Assembly (NCBI GenBank): GCA_963806455.1
Contig: CAWDXZ010000006.1
Location: 604,575-668,574 of the forward strand
Reading direction: 5' to 3'
DNA from: Bog-756 sp963806455
GTDB lineage: Bacteria > Actinomycetota > Acidimicrobiia > Acidimicrobiales > RAAP-2
Length of the DNA stretch: 64,000 nt
Shown: one piece after another, positions 8,377 through 17,915 of the stretch
Layout: every line of letters begins with the position of its first letter
How positions within the stretch are numbered: the first letter of the stretch is position 1
Translations under genes and position numbers: made by a program
The notes under the pieces: model-generated
What the model was told of the DNA's origin: nothing
Seen by the model: only the letters and a program-made list of their open reading frames with translations
Databases searched by the model: none

Positions 8377-10137
8377 GTGACCAGCCATCCGAAGACAACA
8401 CCGCAGCCGTCCGGACCGGTGGACGGCGGGACCCCACGCCGGTTGGACCTTCCCTGTGACGTGTCCCCCATGCCGTTCCACCTCTACCGTCCGTACCGGC
8501 CCCTGGCGCTCGCCGACCGGACCTGGCCCGACCGCCAGTTCGACCGCGCCCCCCGCTGGGCCAGCGTGGACCTGCGGGACGGGAACCAGGCGCTGGTCGA
8601 CCCCATGGACCCCGAGCGGAAGCTCCAGCTGTTCCAGGCCCTCGTCGACATCGGCTTCAAGGAGATCGAGGTGGGGTTCCCCTCGGCCTCCCAGCCCGAC
8701 TACGACTTCCAGCGTCAGATCATCGACGAGGGCCTCATCCCCGACGACGTCACCATCCAGGTGCTGGTGCAGTGCCGGGAGGACCTGATCGAACGCACCT
8801 TCGAGTCGCTCGCCGGTGTTCCCCGGGCCATCGTCCACTTCTACAACTCCACCTCGGAGCTGCAGCGAAGGGTGGTGTTCGGCCTGGACCGGGCCGGCAT
8901 CACCGAGATCGCCGTCAACGCGGCGGGTCTGTGCAAGAAGTTCGAGTCCGAGCTCACCGGCACCGACGTGCGCTACGAGTACTCCCCCGAGAGCTTCACC
9001 GGCACCGAGCCCGAGTTCGCCGTCGACATCTGCCAAGCGGTGATGGCGGTGATCGAGCCCACACCGGAACGTCCGATGATCGTCAACCTGCCCAACACCG
9101 TCGAGATGTACGGGCCCAACATCTATGCCGATGTCATCGAATGGTTCGGCCGCACCGTCCGCCACCGGGACTCGATCATCCTGAGCGTCCACCCGCACAA
9201 CGACCGAGGCACAGCGGTGGCGGCGGCGGAGCTGGCCGTGCTGGCCGGGGCCGACCGGGTGGAGGGGACCCTCTTCGGCAACGGGGAGCGCACCGGCAAC
9301 GTCGACGTGGTGACCCTGGCCATGAACCTCTTCTCGCAGGGGATCGACCCCGCCCTCGACTTCAGCGACATCGACCGGGTGCGGCGGGTGGCCGAGTTCG
9401 CCACCCGCATGCCGGTCCACCCCCGGCACCCCTACGCCGGGGACCTGGTCTACACGGCCTTCTCCGGATCGCACCAGGACGCCATCAAGAAGGGCTTTGC
9501 CGCCATCGGGACCGACTACGACCGTTGGGAGGTGCCCTACCTGCCCATCGACCCGAGTCACACGGGACGCACCTACGAGGCGGTCATCCAGGTCAACAGC
9601 CAGTCGGGCAAGGGTGGGGTCGCCTACGTGATGGACACGGAGCACGGTCTCGACCTCCCCCGCCGACTCCAGGTGGAGTTCTCCCGGGAGGTCCAGGCCG
9701 TCACCGAGGACAGCGGCACGGTGATCCGTCCCGGGGAGATGTGGGATGTCTTCTCGCGGACCTATCTGGCCGACGACGCCGACATGCGCCTGATCGGGAG
9801 CGAGGTGACCGCCGGTGACCACCGGACGACGGTGACCGCCCAGCTGCTGGTGGGGGGTCAGCCACGGACGGTCATGGGCCAGGGCAACGGCCCCATCGAC
9901 GCTCTGGTCGGTGCGCTCCGCGCCGACTTCGGCATCGACTTCGAGGTCAAGGACTACAGCCAGCACGCCCTCACCGCCGGCCGCGAGGCGTCGGCCGTGG
10001 CCTACATCGAGGCCGAGGGGCCCGACGGGTCCACCTGGTGGGGGGTGGGCATGGACTCGAGCATCCTCGACGCGTCGCTCCACGCCGTCGTCAGCGCGGC
10101 CAACCGGGCCGGCGCCGTCCAGCCACCGGAGACCTGA
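8377..10137 (+). CDS. leuA: 2-isopropylmalate synthase
   Basis: First committed enzyme of leucine synthesis, condensing acetyl-CoA with 2-oxoisovalerate. About 586 residues, the length of the actinobacterial LeuA2 type. Seen: SVDLRDGNQALVDPMDPERK near residue 60 (HMGL-like start of the TIM barrel), SVHPHNDRGTAVAA near 272 (metal-binding His), GNGERTGNVDVVTL, and a C-terminal regulatory LeuA-dimer domain from about 460. GTG 8377 is preferred: GAGGGAG (8362-8368) sits eight bases upstream, and the earlier GTGs at 8335 and 8368 lack a ribosome site. Expression is predicted to be controlled by the leucine attenuator upstream. Confidence 0.95.
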   Translation: MTSHPKTTPQPSGPVDGGTPRRLDLPCDVSPMPFHLYRPYRPLALADRTWPDRQFDRAPRWASVDLRDGNQALVDPMDPERKLQLFQALVDIGFKEIEVGFPSASQPDYDFQRQIIDEGLIPDDVTIQVLVQCREDLIERTFESLAGVPRAIVHFYNSTSELQRRVVFGLDRAGITEIAVNAAGLCKKFESELTGTDVRYEYSPESFTGTEPEFAVDICQAVMAVIEPTPERPMIVNLPNTVEMYGPNIYADVIEWFGRTVRHRDSIILSVHPHNDRGTAVAAAELAVLAGADRVEGTLFGNGERTGNVDVVTLAMNLFSQGIDPALDFSDIDRVRRVAEFATRMPVHPRHPYAGDLVYTAFSGSHQDAIKKGFAAIGTDYDRWEVPYLPIDPSHTGRTYEAVIQVNSQSGKGGVAYVMDTEHGLDLPRRLQVEFSREVQAVTEDSGTVIRPGEMWDVFSRTYLADDADMRLIGSEVTAGDHRTTVTAQLLVGGQPRTVMGQGNGPIDALVGALRADFGIDFEVKDYSQHALTAGREASAVAYIEAEGPDGSTWWGVGMDSSILDASLHAVVSAANRAGAVQPPET

Positions 10138-10170
10138 GTCCACGGCGAGCCGCTCGGCTAGCCTTTGGGC

Positions 10171-12000
10171 GTGACGGTGTCGGCGGCGCCGGAGCCGGAG
10201 GTCTCGGTGCTGAGTCCGGGCCGCGGGACCGGCGGGACGTGGGTCTACGAGGTGGTCTATGCCGCCCTGGTGGTCGGCGCCTCGTTGCTCGTCCTCTCAC
10301 CCGTGCTGCGCCGCTCCGGCTGGCCGCTCAACCAGGGCTCCACCGCTCCGCTGCTCCTGGTCCAGATGTACGCCGCCCACCTGCGCCACTTCGACCTGGT
10401 CCCCGTGTGGTCGAGCACGGACGGCATCGGCCTCGGGACCCCGGTCCTGCTCTACTACCACCGGGCGTTCTTCTACGTGGCCGGGCTCATCGACGTGCTC
10501 GTGGGTGGCCATCTGAAGTTCTCCGTCGAAACCACCTTGGCCATCTTCCTGGCGGTGGGGGCCTACGGCATGCGCCAGGCACTCCGGGTGGTCAGCGACA
10601 GCCGGCTCCTGTGCACGGTCGGATCGCTCGGCTTCCTCTTCACCAATTACGCCTTCACCGATTGGCTGGACCCCCGCGGCGACCTGGCTGAGTTCTCGGC
10701 CATGATGCTCGTGCCCTGGCTCCTCTACTGGTGCCTCACCCTGGTCCGGGACCGTCGGGTGTCACTGGTGCTCATCCCGACGATGGTGCTGCTGGTCAAC
10801 GCCCACAGCGCGGTGGCCCTCTACTCGGTGGTCACGCTGGTGGTGGCGTTGGCCACGTTCATCGGTGTGGCCGGCCTGTCGGGGCTGCGGGCGGTCGCCC
10901 GGCGGCTCATCGTGGTGGTCGGTGTCACCACCCTCGTCCTGGCGCCCCTCCTGGTGGCGGAGCTCAAGGTCGGGGAGTTCTACGATCCGCAGACGAAGAA
11001 CTCCGAGCTCACCCCGGTGGCCCGGCAGTTCGTCCCCCTCGGCTCGTACTTCAACGGTATCGGCCACCACTGGTTCGCCCCCATGGGCCGGCTGGTGTAC
11101 TTCGTCCAGATCGATTTCGCCGTCTGGGTGCCGATCGCCATGGCGGCTGCCGGGACGGTCCTCTACTGGGTGCAGTCCAGGCGGGGCGGAGGCCGGTGGC
11201 ACCTCCCGCAGGATGTCCGCGGGGCGCCCATGGTCTTCCTGGCGGTCAGCCTGGTCGCCTTCCTGGTGCTCCAGTGGCGCGCCTCCTTGTTCGTCTACCG
11301 GATCATCGCCCCCTTGGAGGTGACCAACTTCCCATGGCGGATGCTGGTGTTCATCACCCCGCTGGGTGTGGTCCTCGTGGTGGCCCTGGCCGACCGACTG
11401 ATGCGACGGCTCCCGAGCCCGCTGCTGTGGGGGGCGTTGTCCGCCCTGTGGCTCGGTGTGCTCATCGTCCTCTCACCCCTCACGTCGACGGTGGCGATCA
11501 ACTACGGACTCCTGGCCCTCCCGGGTGGCTTCCCGCCCGTCAAGGTCTTCGCCGCCCCCAACTACGTGGACTACCAGACGTTCGACGGGTTCTTCCTCGG
11601 AAGCAGTGTCGGCGAGCTCTACACCCCGTTCCTTCCGAAGGTCCAGCAGCCGAACGGCCGCGAGCTGCCGAACGACGACCGGATCTACCGTGAGCTGCAC
11701 GCCCATCAGAGCGGCGCCCAGTCGATCGGTCCGGTGGGGTGCACGGTGGTGGCGCCGGAGCACGCCCCCTTCGAGACATTGCAGCTGAGCTTCATGGTGA
11801 GCTGTGCCGGGGCCACCCGGCTGGCCCTGCCGGTCAGCTACAACGCCTCCTCGTCGCTGTTCGTCGAGCGGCACGGGGTGCTCCACCCCATCCCGTACTT
11901 CCATGTCCGCACCGACCCGCGCATCGTGATCGCCGTGGGCGGCGCAGGGCCCGAGACGGTGGTGGTGCACCTTCCCACCTTGTGGGGGATCCTCTGGTGA
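10171..12000 (+). CDS. Polytopic membrane protein, GT-C/YfhO-like
   Basis: About 609 residues with roughly 11-13 hydrophobic segments and a soluble C-terminal part from about residue 440. The stretch DWLDPRGDLAEFSAMMLVPW near 170 resembles the (R)G-E/AEF-P motif of YfhO-like and PTPS-related membrane proteins, which include lipid-linked-sugar glycosyltransferases, so a role in surface glycan synthesis is possible but unproven. GTG 10171 is chosen because TAGCCT (10159-10164) lies six bases upstream, the geometry of a leaderless actinobacterial promoter. It ends 10 bases before the convergent kinase gene. Confidence 0.7.
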   Translation: MTVSAAPEPEVSVLSPGRGTGGTWVYEVVYAALVVGASLLVLSPVLRRSGWPLNQGSTAPLLLVQMYAAHLRHFDLVPVWSSTDGIGLGTPVLLYYHRAFFYVAGLIDVLVGGHLKFSVETTLAIFLAVGAYGMRQALRVVSDSRLLCTVGSLGFLFTNYAFTDWLDPRGDLAEFSAMMLVPWLLYWCLTLVRDRRVSLVLIPTMVLLVNAHSAVALYSVVTLVVALATFIGVAGLSGLRAVARRLIVVVGVTTLVLAPLLVAELKVGEFYDPQTKNSELTPVARQFVPLGSYFNGIGHHWFAPMGRLVYFVQIDFAVWVPIAMAAAGTVLYWVQSRRGGGRWHLPQDVRGAPMVFLAVSLVAFLVLQWRASLFVYRIIAPLEVTNFPWRMLVFITPLGVVLVVALADRLMRRLPSPLLWGALSALWLGVLIVLSPLTSTVAINYGLLALPGGFPPVKVFAAPNYVDYQTFDGFFLGSSVGELYTPFLPKVQQPNGRELPNDDRIYRELHAHQSGAQSIGPVGCTVVAPEHAPFETLQLSFMVSCAGATRLALPVSYNASSSLFVERHGVLHPIPYFHVRTDPRIVIAVGGAGPETVVVHLPTLWGILW

Positions 12001-12010
12001 GCCCGGCCGG

Positions 12011-13564
12011 TCAGAACCGGTTCAGGCGCTTGTAGATACCCTTGGTCTGCCGGTACAAGGTCACGAACTCCTCGAACAAGAGGTCGTACTCGGGGCGCGC
12101 CGTGCGGTCCGGGCTGAAGGTGCGCCGGACCTCGACCATGCCGGCGATCTGGTCGACCCGGACCAAACCCAGTGCCACCATGGCGATGAAGGCGGCACCC
12201 CGGACATTGGCCAGGACCGGATCGGCCACCTGGCGGATCTCCCGCCCGAGCACGTCGGCGTGGATCTGGGCCCACTGGTCCGAGTTGGCCCCGCCACCGA
12301 TGAAGGCCAACGAGGGGAACGGCCGGCCGGCGAACTTCTCGACCGCGTCGAGCAGCCATCTCGAGTTGAACGCCACCCCCTCGTAGACGGCCCGCACCAT
12401 CTGGGGGCGGGTCGTCGACAGCGAGAGGTTGTGGAAGCCGCCCCTCAAGGTGTGGTCGTCGACCGGCGACCGCTCGCCGTTGAGCCAGGGGGTGAAGAGC
12501 ACGCGCCCGCAGCCCGGCCCGACCGAGGCCACCATGGCCTCCATGGCCTCGAAGTCGTCGGCCAGCCCGAGGTTGTCGCGGATGAAGGTCAGGCAGGCAC
12601 CGGCCGTCTCGTGCTCGTCCACGATGACGTACTTGCCGGCCAGGGCAGCCGGGATCGAAGCCACGTTGCTGGTGGGGGCGGTCTTCTTGAACGGGACATG
12701 GGCCGAGATCCACGAGGAGGTCCCGATGTAGAGGTGGGCCTCGAAGTCGGCCACCGCCCCCGACCCGAAGACGGCCGAGTGCACGTCCCCCGAGCCCACC
12801 GACACGGGAAGGCCGGCCGGCAGTCCGAGCTCCGAGGCGGCGAGCCGGCTCAGCTGGCCGATGACGGTCCCCGGGGGGACGAGCTCGGGGAGCTTGGCCC
12901 GGTCGAGCCCGGTCACCTCGAGCAGCCGGTCGTCATAGGCGACACGGTCGATGGACCGGTTGTCGGTCACCCAGTGGGCGGCGATGGAGTCGAACGAGGC
13001 GCAGGTGCGGCCGGTCAGTCTGAGGTTGAGGTAGTCGACCGGCTCCAGGAAGGTGGCCGTGTCCCGGTAGACGTCGGGGAAGGCGTCTCGGATGAACAGG
13101 ATGTGGGCGACCGGGTCCTTGCCGGACAGACCGGGGGCCCCGCCGGTGACCTGCACCCACCGGAGGATCTTGCGCGGGTCGTAGCCGAGGACGTTGAGCG
13201 GGCCCCCGGCCACCCGGCGGATGGCCCTGTTGCCGCGTGAGTCCATCCAGATGACGGCGCGCATGAGCGGGCGGCCGTCGACCCCGACGGCCACCGTGCC
13301 CGACCACTGCGAGGTGCACCCGACCGCCACGATGGACTCGGGAGGGATGCCGGCCGTGGCCAGTGCCCGGTGGGCGGCGGCACAGATGGCCGACCACCAC
13401 TCGTCCGGATCCTGCTCCGCCCCGCCTCCGTCCAGCAGGTGGAGGGCCACCGGGGCGGCGGCGTGGCCCACGATCCGGCCGGTCGCCGACACCACGCCCA
13501 CCTTGGGGCCCCCGGTGCCGAGGTCGACGGCCAGCACGTAGGCGTCACCGGCCGTCCCGGTCAC
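12011..13564 (-). CDS. FGGY-family carbohydrate kinase (xylulokinase-like)
   Basis: 517-residue sugar kinase. Seen: VLAVDLGTGGPKVGVV at the N terminus (phosphate 1 loop), TSQWSGTVAV near 88, a substrate and dimer region with EPVDYLNLRLTG near 177, SVGSGDVHSAVFGSGA near 265 (phosphate 2), and FIGGGANSDQWAQIHADVLG near 415 (adenosine motif). It phosphorylates a sugar or polyol using ATP; the substrate cannot be set. GTG 13564 overlaps the ileS stop as GTGA, so the two are translationally coupled, an unusual pairing with no obvious metabolic link. Confidence 0.82.
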   Translation of the reverse strand: MTGTAGDAYVLAVDLGTGGPKVGVVSATGRIVGHAAAPVALHLLDGGGAEQDPDEWWSAICAAAHRALATAGIPPESIVAVGCTSQWSGTVAVGVDGRPLMRAVIWMDSRGNRAIRRVAGGPLNVLGYDPRKILRWVQVTGGAPGLSGKDPVAHILFIRDAFPDVYRDTATFLEPVDYLNLRLTGRTCASFDSIAAHWVTDNRSIDRVAYDDRLLEVTGLDRAKLPELVPPGTVIGQLSRLAASELGLPAGLPVSVGSGDVHSAVFGSGAVADFEAHLYIGTSSWISAHVPFKKTAPTSNVASIPAALAGKYVIVDEHETAGACLTFIRDNLGLADDFEAMEAMVASVGPGCGRVLFTPWLNGERSPVDDHTLRGGFHNLSLSTTRPQMVRAVYEGVAFNSRWLLDAVEKFAGRPFPSLAFIGGGANSDQWAQIHADVLGREIRQVADPVLANVRGAAFIAMVALGLVRVDQIAGMVEVRRTFSPDRTARPEYDLLFEEFVTLYRQTKGIYKRLNRF

Positions 13565-16500
13565 GTCCTGACCACCCAGGCCGTGGCGGTGCGGACCCGG
13601 CCACCGTCGTCGAGCTCGAGGGTGGTGCCGGGGCCGTCCGACACCGGCGGCACGGTGGCCACCGATCGGGCCAGCACCTCGCGGGCGATGACCTCGTACA
13701 AAGGGGCCAGGTCGTCCAGGCCCACCAGGTGCAGACGGATCCAGTCCGAGACCTCGAGGCCGGACGCCTTGCGCATCTCCTGCACGTTCCGGATCACCTC
13801 TCGGGCCAGGCCCCGCCGGCGCAGATCGTCGTCGAGCGTGAGATCCAGAGCCACGACCTCGGCGCCGTCCCGTGAGACGGCGAACCCGGCCTGGGCCCTG
13901 ACCCGCAGCTCGACCTCGTCGTTCCCCAGCTCGACGGGACCACCCTCCAGCTCGACCACCACCGGCCGGCCGCCGGCCAGGTCGGCGGCGGCGGCGGCTC
14001 CGTCGACGCCACCCATGGCCGCCCGGAGCTGTTGGACCCGGGCACCGAGCCGCGGCCCCAGGATCTTGAAATTGGGGACGAGCTCGTAGTCGAGGACGTC
14101 GCCCAGCTCGCCGGTCACCTCCACCACGTCGACATTGAGCTCGTCCTCCACCACCTCCGAGGGGAGGGCCGGGCTGCCGGGAGGCAGGTAGACCAGGGCC
14201 CGGGGCAGGGGCTGGCGGACCTTGACCCCGGCGTCGGCCCGGGCGGCCCGGCCGAGGGAGGCCAGCCGGCGGCCCAGGGCCATCCCCTCCTCCAGGCCGG
14301 GGTCGCGGGCCTCGGGGTCGTCCGTCGGCCATGCGGCCAGATGGACCGAGCCGTCCTCGGGGGCGCCGGTCAGGTCGCGCCACATCCGGTCGGCCAGGAA
14401 GGGGACCATCGGGGCCATCAGCAGAGCCAGCGTGACCAGCGCCTCGTGCAGCGTGGCCTGGGCCCCGAGCGAGTCGGCCGGGTCGGCCCCGGGGTCGGTG
14501 CGCCAGAAGCGACGGCGGCTGCGGCGGACGAACCAGTTGGAGAGGTCGTCGACGAACCCGGCGATGGCGGAGGCGGCCGGGAAGGGCTCGTAGCCGTCGA
14601 GGGCCTGCGTGACGGCGGACACCGTGGCCTGGAGACGGGACCGCGTCCAGCGGTCGAGCACCGACCGCTCCCCGGGGGCGGGGATGTCGGGATCGGCGGG
14701 GTCGAACCCGTTGAGCGAGGCATAGGTGGAGAAGAAGGCCCAGGTGTTCCACAGGGTGAGCAACGTGTCCCGCATGGAGGCGTCGATGACCTCGAAGCTG
14801 ACCCGGGTCGGTGTCCAGGGTGAGCCCTGCGAGAACATCCACCACCGCAGGGGGTCGGCCCCGCGCGTGCCCAGGATCTCCCACGGGTCGATGACGTTCC
14901 CCAGGCTCTTGGACATCTTGCGGCCGTCGGCGTCGACGATGTGCCCGAGGCACAGCACGTTGCGATACGGGGTGGACCCGCGCACCAGGGTGTTCACGGC
15001 CAGCAACGAGTAGAACCACCCTCGCGTCTGGTCGATGGCCTCGCAGATGAAGTCGGCCGGGAACACGAAGCGGTCGGCCGAGCCCGGCGCGGCCGGATAG
15101 CCCCACTGGGCCGCGGGCATGGAGCCCGAGTCGAACCAGGCGTCGATCACCGGCTCGACCCGGCGCATCAGCGGGTCCCCGGCGGCGGTGTCCCCGCCGT
15201 CCCGGGCCGCGCACTCGGGACAGGGGAAGGTGACGTCGTCGATGTCCGGCCGGTGGGGGTCGACGCCGGCGACGTCCCGGCCGGCCAGTTCCGAGAGCTC
15301 GGCACGCGATCCCACGCACACCGAGTGCCCCCGGCCGCACCGCCAGATGGGGAGCGGGGTGCCCCAGAACCGGTCCCGCGACAGGGCCCAGTCGACGTTG
15401 TTGGCCAGCCACTCCCCCATCCTCCCGTCGCGGATGTGCTCGGGATGCCAGCCGATGGTGCGGTTCTGGGCCACCAGGTCGGCTTTGCGCTCCGAGGTCC
15501 GCACGTACCAGCTGGGCTTGCCCCAGTAGAGGAGGGCCGTGCCGCAGCGCCAGCAGTGAGGGTAGGTGTGGACGTACGGGTAGCGCCGCAGGAGAAGGCC
15601 CTTCGCCTCGAGGCGGTCGTTGACCTCGCCGTTGGTGTCACGCACGCTCCGGCCCGCCAACCACGCCACGCCGGGCGAGAACCGACCGTCGGGGCCGACC
15701 GGGTTGAGCGTGGGCAGGTCGTTCCGACGGCCGACCTCCCGGTCGATCTCACCGAAGGCCGGGGCCAGGTGCACGATGCCGGTCCCCTCGTCCGCCTCGA
15801 CGAAATCCCCGGCCACCACCTTCCAGCCGTCCCCCCCGGACGCCCCGGTCGGCGGAGCCAGGTCGTCGAAGGGCCGGTCGTAGCGCAGCCCGACCAGCTG
15901 GGCGCCGGCCAGGCGCCGGTCGACGATGGTGCCGGGGCCGAACACCTGCTCCACGAGGGCGGCGGCCACGATGGCGTCCCCGACGACGGCGTACTCGAGA
16001 TCTGCCGCCACGGCCACCCCGGTGTTGGACAAGAGGGTCCAGGGCGTGGTGGTCCAGACCACGAGGGAGAGGCCGTCCAGCGTGGTTCGGCCCAGGGCGG
16101 CCCGCAGCTGCCCGGCGGCGGGGCCGACATCGGTGAGGTGCACGAGCACGTAGGCCGACTCGTCGACCACCTCCTGGTAGACGTCGGGCTGTCCCAGCTC
16201 GTGGCTGGAGAGGGCCGTGCCGCACCGGGGGCAGTACGGCACCACCTTGATGTCCTCGTAGAGCAGGCCCTGGTCCCAGAGGCTCTTCAGGTTCCACCAC
16301 ACCGACTCGATGTACTCGGGCGAGAAGGTCCAATAGGCGTCGTCGATGTCGATCCAGTAGCCGATCCGCTCGGTGAGGGCCTTCCAGTCGTCCACGTAGC
16401 TGCGCACCGACTCGCGGCACAGCCGGGTGAACTCGGCCATCCCCACCTGCTCTTCGATCTGGCGCTTGGCCGTGATCCCGAGCTGCTTCTCCACCTCGAC

Positions 16501-16779
16501 CTCGACCGGGAGGCCGTGGGTGTCCCAGCCCGCCTTGCGCGGCACGGCGAAACCCCGCATGGTCCGGTAGCGGCAGAACAGGTCCTTGTACACCCGGGCC
16601 CAGACATGGTGCAGCCCGGGGCGGCCGTTGGCCGTCGGGGGGCCCTCGTAGAAGACCCAGGGCTCGGCGCCGCGCCGGGCCTGGATGGAACGTTCGAAGA
16701 TGCCGTGCTTCCCCCATCGGGCCAGCTCCTCGGCCTCCAGGGCGGTGAAGTCGGCTTCGGCGGGTACCGGGGGGAACAA
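13561..16779 (-). CDS. ileS: Isoleucyl-tRNA synthetase
   Basis: Class I aminoacyl-tRNA synthetase charging tRNA-Ile, about 1072 residues. Seen: GLHHVWARVYKD near 50 in place of the usual HIGH box, the CP1 editing region with LVVWTTTPWTLLSNTG near 230, DGRKMSKSLGNVIDP near 600 (KMSKS loop), and WYVRTSERK. The length and eukaryote-like layout fit the IleS2 group. No ATG or GTG lies at the N terminus; TTG 16779 is chosen because GAGAGG sits nine bases before it and the family's usual FPPVPA start follows. No T-box leader was seen upstream. It is followed by a coupled FGGY kinase. Confidence 0.93.
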   Translation of the reverse strand: MFPPVPAEADFTALEAEELARWGKHGIFERSIQARRGAEPWVFYEGPPTANGRPGLHHVWARVYKDLFCRYRTMRGFAVPRKAGWDTHGLPVEVEVEKQLGITAKRQIEEQVGMAEFTRLCRESVRSYVDDWKALTERIGYWIDIDDAYWTFSPEYIESVWWNLKSLWDQGLLYEDIKVVPYCPRCGTALSSHELGQPDVYQEVVDESAYVLVHLTDVGPAAGQLRAALGRTTLDGLSLVVWTTTPWTLLSNTGVAVAADLEYAVVGDAIVAAALVEQVFGPGTIVDRRLAGAQLVGLRYDRPFDDLAPPTGASGGDGWKVVAGDFVEADEGTGIVHLAPAFGEIDREVGRRNDLPTLNPVGPDGRFSPGVAWLAGRSVRDTNGEVNDRLEAKGLLLRRYPYVHTYPHCWRCGTALLYWGKPSWYVRTSERKADLVAQNRTIGWHPEHIRDGRMGEWLANNVDWALSRDRFWGTPLPIWRCGRGHSVCVGSRAELSELAGRDVAGVDPHRPDIDDVTFPCPECAARDGGDTAAGDPLMRRVEPVIDAWFDSGSMPAAQWGYPAAPGSADRFVFPADFICEAIDQTRGWFYSLLAVNTLVRGSTPYRNVLCLGHIVDADGRKMSKSLGNVIDPWEILGTRGADPLRWWMFSQGSPWTPTRVSFEVIDASMRDTLLTLWNTWAFFSTYASLNGFDPADPDIPAPGERSVLDRWTRSRLQATVSAVTQALDGYEPFPAASAIAGFVDDLSNWFVRRSRRRFWRTDPGADPADSLGAQATLHEALVTLALLMAPMVPFLADRMWRDLTGAPEDGSVHLAAWPTDDPEARDPGLEEGMALGRRLASLGRAARADAGVKVRQPLPRALVYLPPGSPALPSEVVEDELNVDVVEVTGELGDVLDYELVPNFKILGPRLGARVQQLRAAMGGVDGAAAAADLAGGRPVVVELEGGPVELGNDEVELRVRAQAGFAVSRDGAEVVALDLTLDDDLRRRGLAREVIRNVQEMRKASGLEVSDWIRLHLVGLDDLAPLYEVIAREVLARSVATVPPVSDGPGTTLELDDGGRVRTATAWVVRT

Positions 16780-16942
16780 CGGCTGTTTCCTCTCGCGTGG
16801 CAGGTGGACGGTCGGGGTCGGGTGCGCAGCCGGGGGGAGGCGGCCGGCGGCCGTGGCGCGCCGGGCCCACGGGGCGGCATGATCCGGCCCGGGCGCAGGT
16901 GTGTCCCTGATACTACGGGCGCCGAGGGTCCACAATGGGCCG

Positions 16943-17803
16943 ATGCCCGAGCTGCCCGAGGTCCAAGCGCTCACCACCGGACTGGCCGCCCGCATGGGCG
17001 GGCGGCGGGTCGAACGGTGCCAGTTGGCGTCGTTCGCGGCCCTCAAGACGTTCGATCCCCCGCTCGCAGAGGTGGTCGGGCGCACCGTGGCGGGTGTCGA
17101 GCGCCGCGGAAAGTTCGTCTGCATCGACCTCGACGGGCTGTGGCTGGTGACCCATCTGGCCCGGGGTGGCTGGGTCCGATGGCACGAGAGCGTGCCGGCC
17201 GGCGCCGTCCGCCCCACCCGGAGCCCGATCGCCCTCCGGGTGGGCCTGGACGACCGGTCCGGATTCGACCTCACCGAGATGGGCACCGAGAAGCGACTGG
17301 CCATCTGGTTGGTGGGTGTGCCCGAGGAGGTCGCCCCGCTGGCCGACCTGGGGGTCGACCCGTTGGCCCCGGAGTTCACCGTCGGGCGGCTGGCCGAGCT
17401 CATGCACGGGGCGTCGGCCACCCTCAAGTCGGCGCTCACCACCCAGTCGCTCATCGCCGGGGTGGGGAACGCCTACTCGGACGAGGCCCTGCACCGCGCC
17501 AAGTTGTCCCCGTACAAGAAGGCGGCCAAGCTCGACGCCGACGAAGTGGCCCGGCTGCACCAGGCGGTGGTCGACGTGCTGAGCGCGGCCGTCGAGCGAG
17601 CCGCTCCCCTGGGCATCGCCGAGCTGAAGGGCGACAAGAAGCGGACCATGCAGGTCCACGGCCGCACCGGACAACCCTGCCCGGTGTGCGGGGACACCAT
17701 CCGCCAGGTCTCCTTCGCCACCAAGTCGTTGCACTACTGCCCGACGTGCCAGACCGGCGGCAAGCCCCTGGCCGACCGGCGACTGTCCCGCCTGCTCAAG
17801 TAG
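16943..17803 (+). CDS. Fpg/Nei family DNA glycosylase
   Basis: Bifunctional base-excision repair glycosylase/AP lyase, 286 residues. Seen: MPELPEV with catalytic Pro2 and Glu3 (after Met removal Pro is N-terminal), RRGKFVCIDL with the conserved Lys near 56, the helix-two-turn-helix SLIAGVGNAYSDEAL near 170, and a zinc finger CPVCGDTI...YCPTCQTGG near 248-272. The sequence variant ALKTFDPP is typical of an actinobacterial Fpg/Nei subgroup distinct from canonical MutM, so the 8-oxoguanine versus oxidised pyrimidine preference is not assigned. ATG 16943 is forced by the catalytic N terminus; CACAAT at 16931-16936 could be a leaderless -10. Confidence 0.88.
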   Translation: MPELPEVQALTTGLAARMGGRRVERCQLASFAALKTFDPPLAEVVGRTVAGVERRGKFVCIDLDGLWLVTHLARGGWVRWHESVPAGAVRPTRSPIALRVGLDDRSGFDLTEMGTEKRLAIWLVGVPEEVAPLADLGVDPLAPEFTVGRLAELMHGASATLKSALTTQSLIAGVGNAYSDEALHRAKLSPYKKAAKLDADEVARLHQAVVDVLSAAVERAAPLGIAELKGDKKRTMQVHGRTGQPCPVCGDTIRQVSFATKSLHYCPTCQTGGKPLADRRLSRLLK

Positions 17804-17816
17804 CGGGCAGCCTCTT

Positions 17817-17841
17817 TGGGGCACCCGGGCTCGAACCTCGG
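17817..17841 (-). other. tRNA 3'-end-like remnant
   Basis: Read on the minus strand: CCGAG, a 7-base loop GTTCGAG, CCCGG, then GTGCCCC and A. This matches, in order and length, a tRNA T-stem, T-loop, T-stem, 3' acceptor strand and discriminator, with one A-C mismatch in the stem. No matching 5' acceptor strand (GGGGCAC) is found about 70 bases upstream on that strand, so it is not a whole tRNA. It could be a relic, an attachment-site half, or chance. Confidence 0.25.
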
Positions 17842-17915
17842 TCCCCCGGACCCGACGCCATTCCCAGCCCGCCCTGGCCCGCCCGGAGCCGGGCCTGGCC
17901 CGCCCGGGCGTCCGT

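Noticed and set aside
8371..10143. Long open frame of 590 codons on the minus strand
   Set aside because: Antisense to leuA, whose domains are unambiguous; composition is that of a mirror frame.
16780..16942. T-box leader for ileS
   Set aside because: No TGGNACCGCG-like antiterminator or specifier stem on the minus strand in the 160 bases before the start.
17815..17900. Complete tRNA gene
   Set aside because: Only the T-arm and 3' acceptor are present; no D-arm, anticodon arm or matching 5' acceptor.
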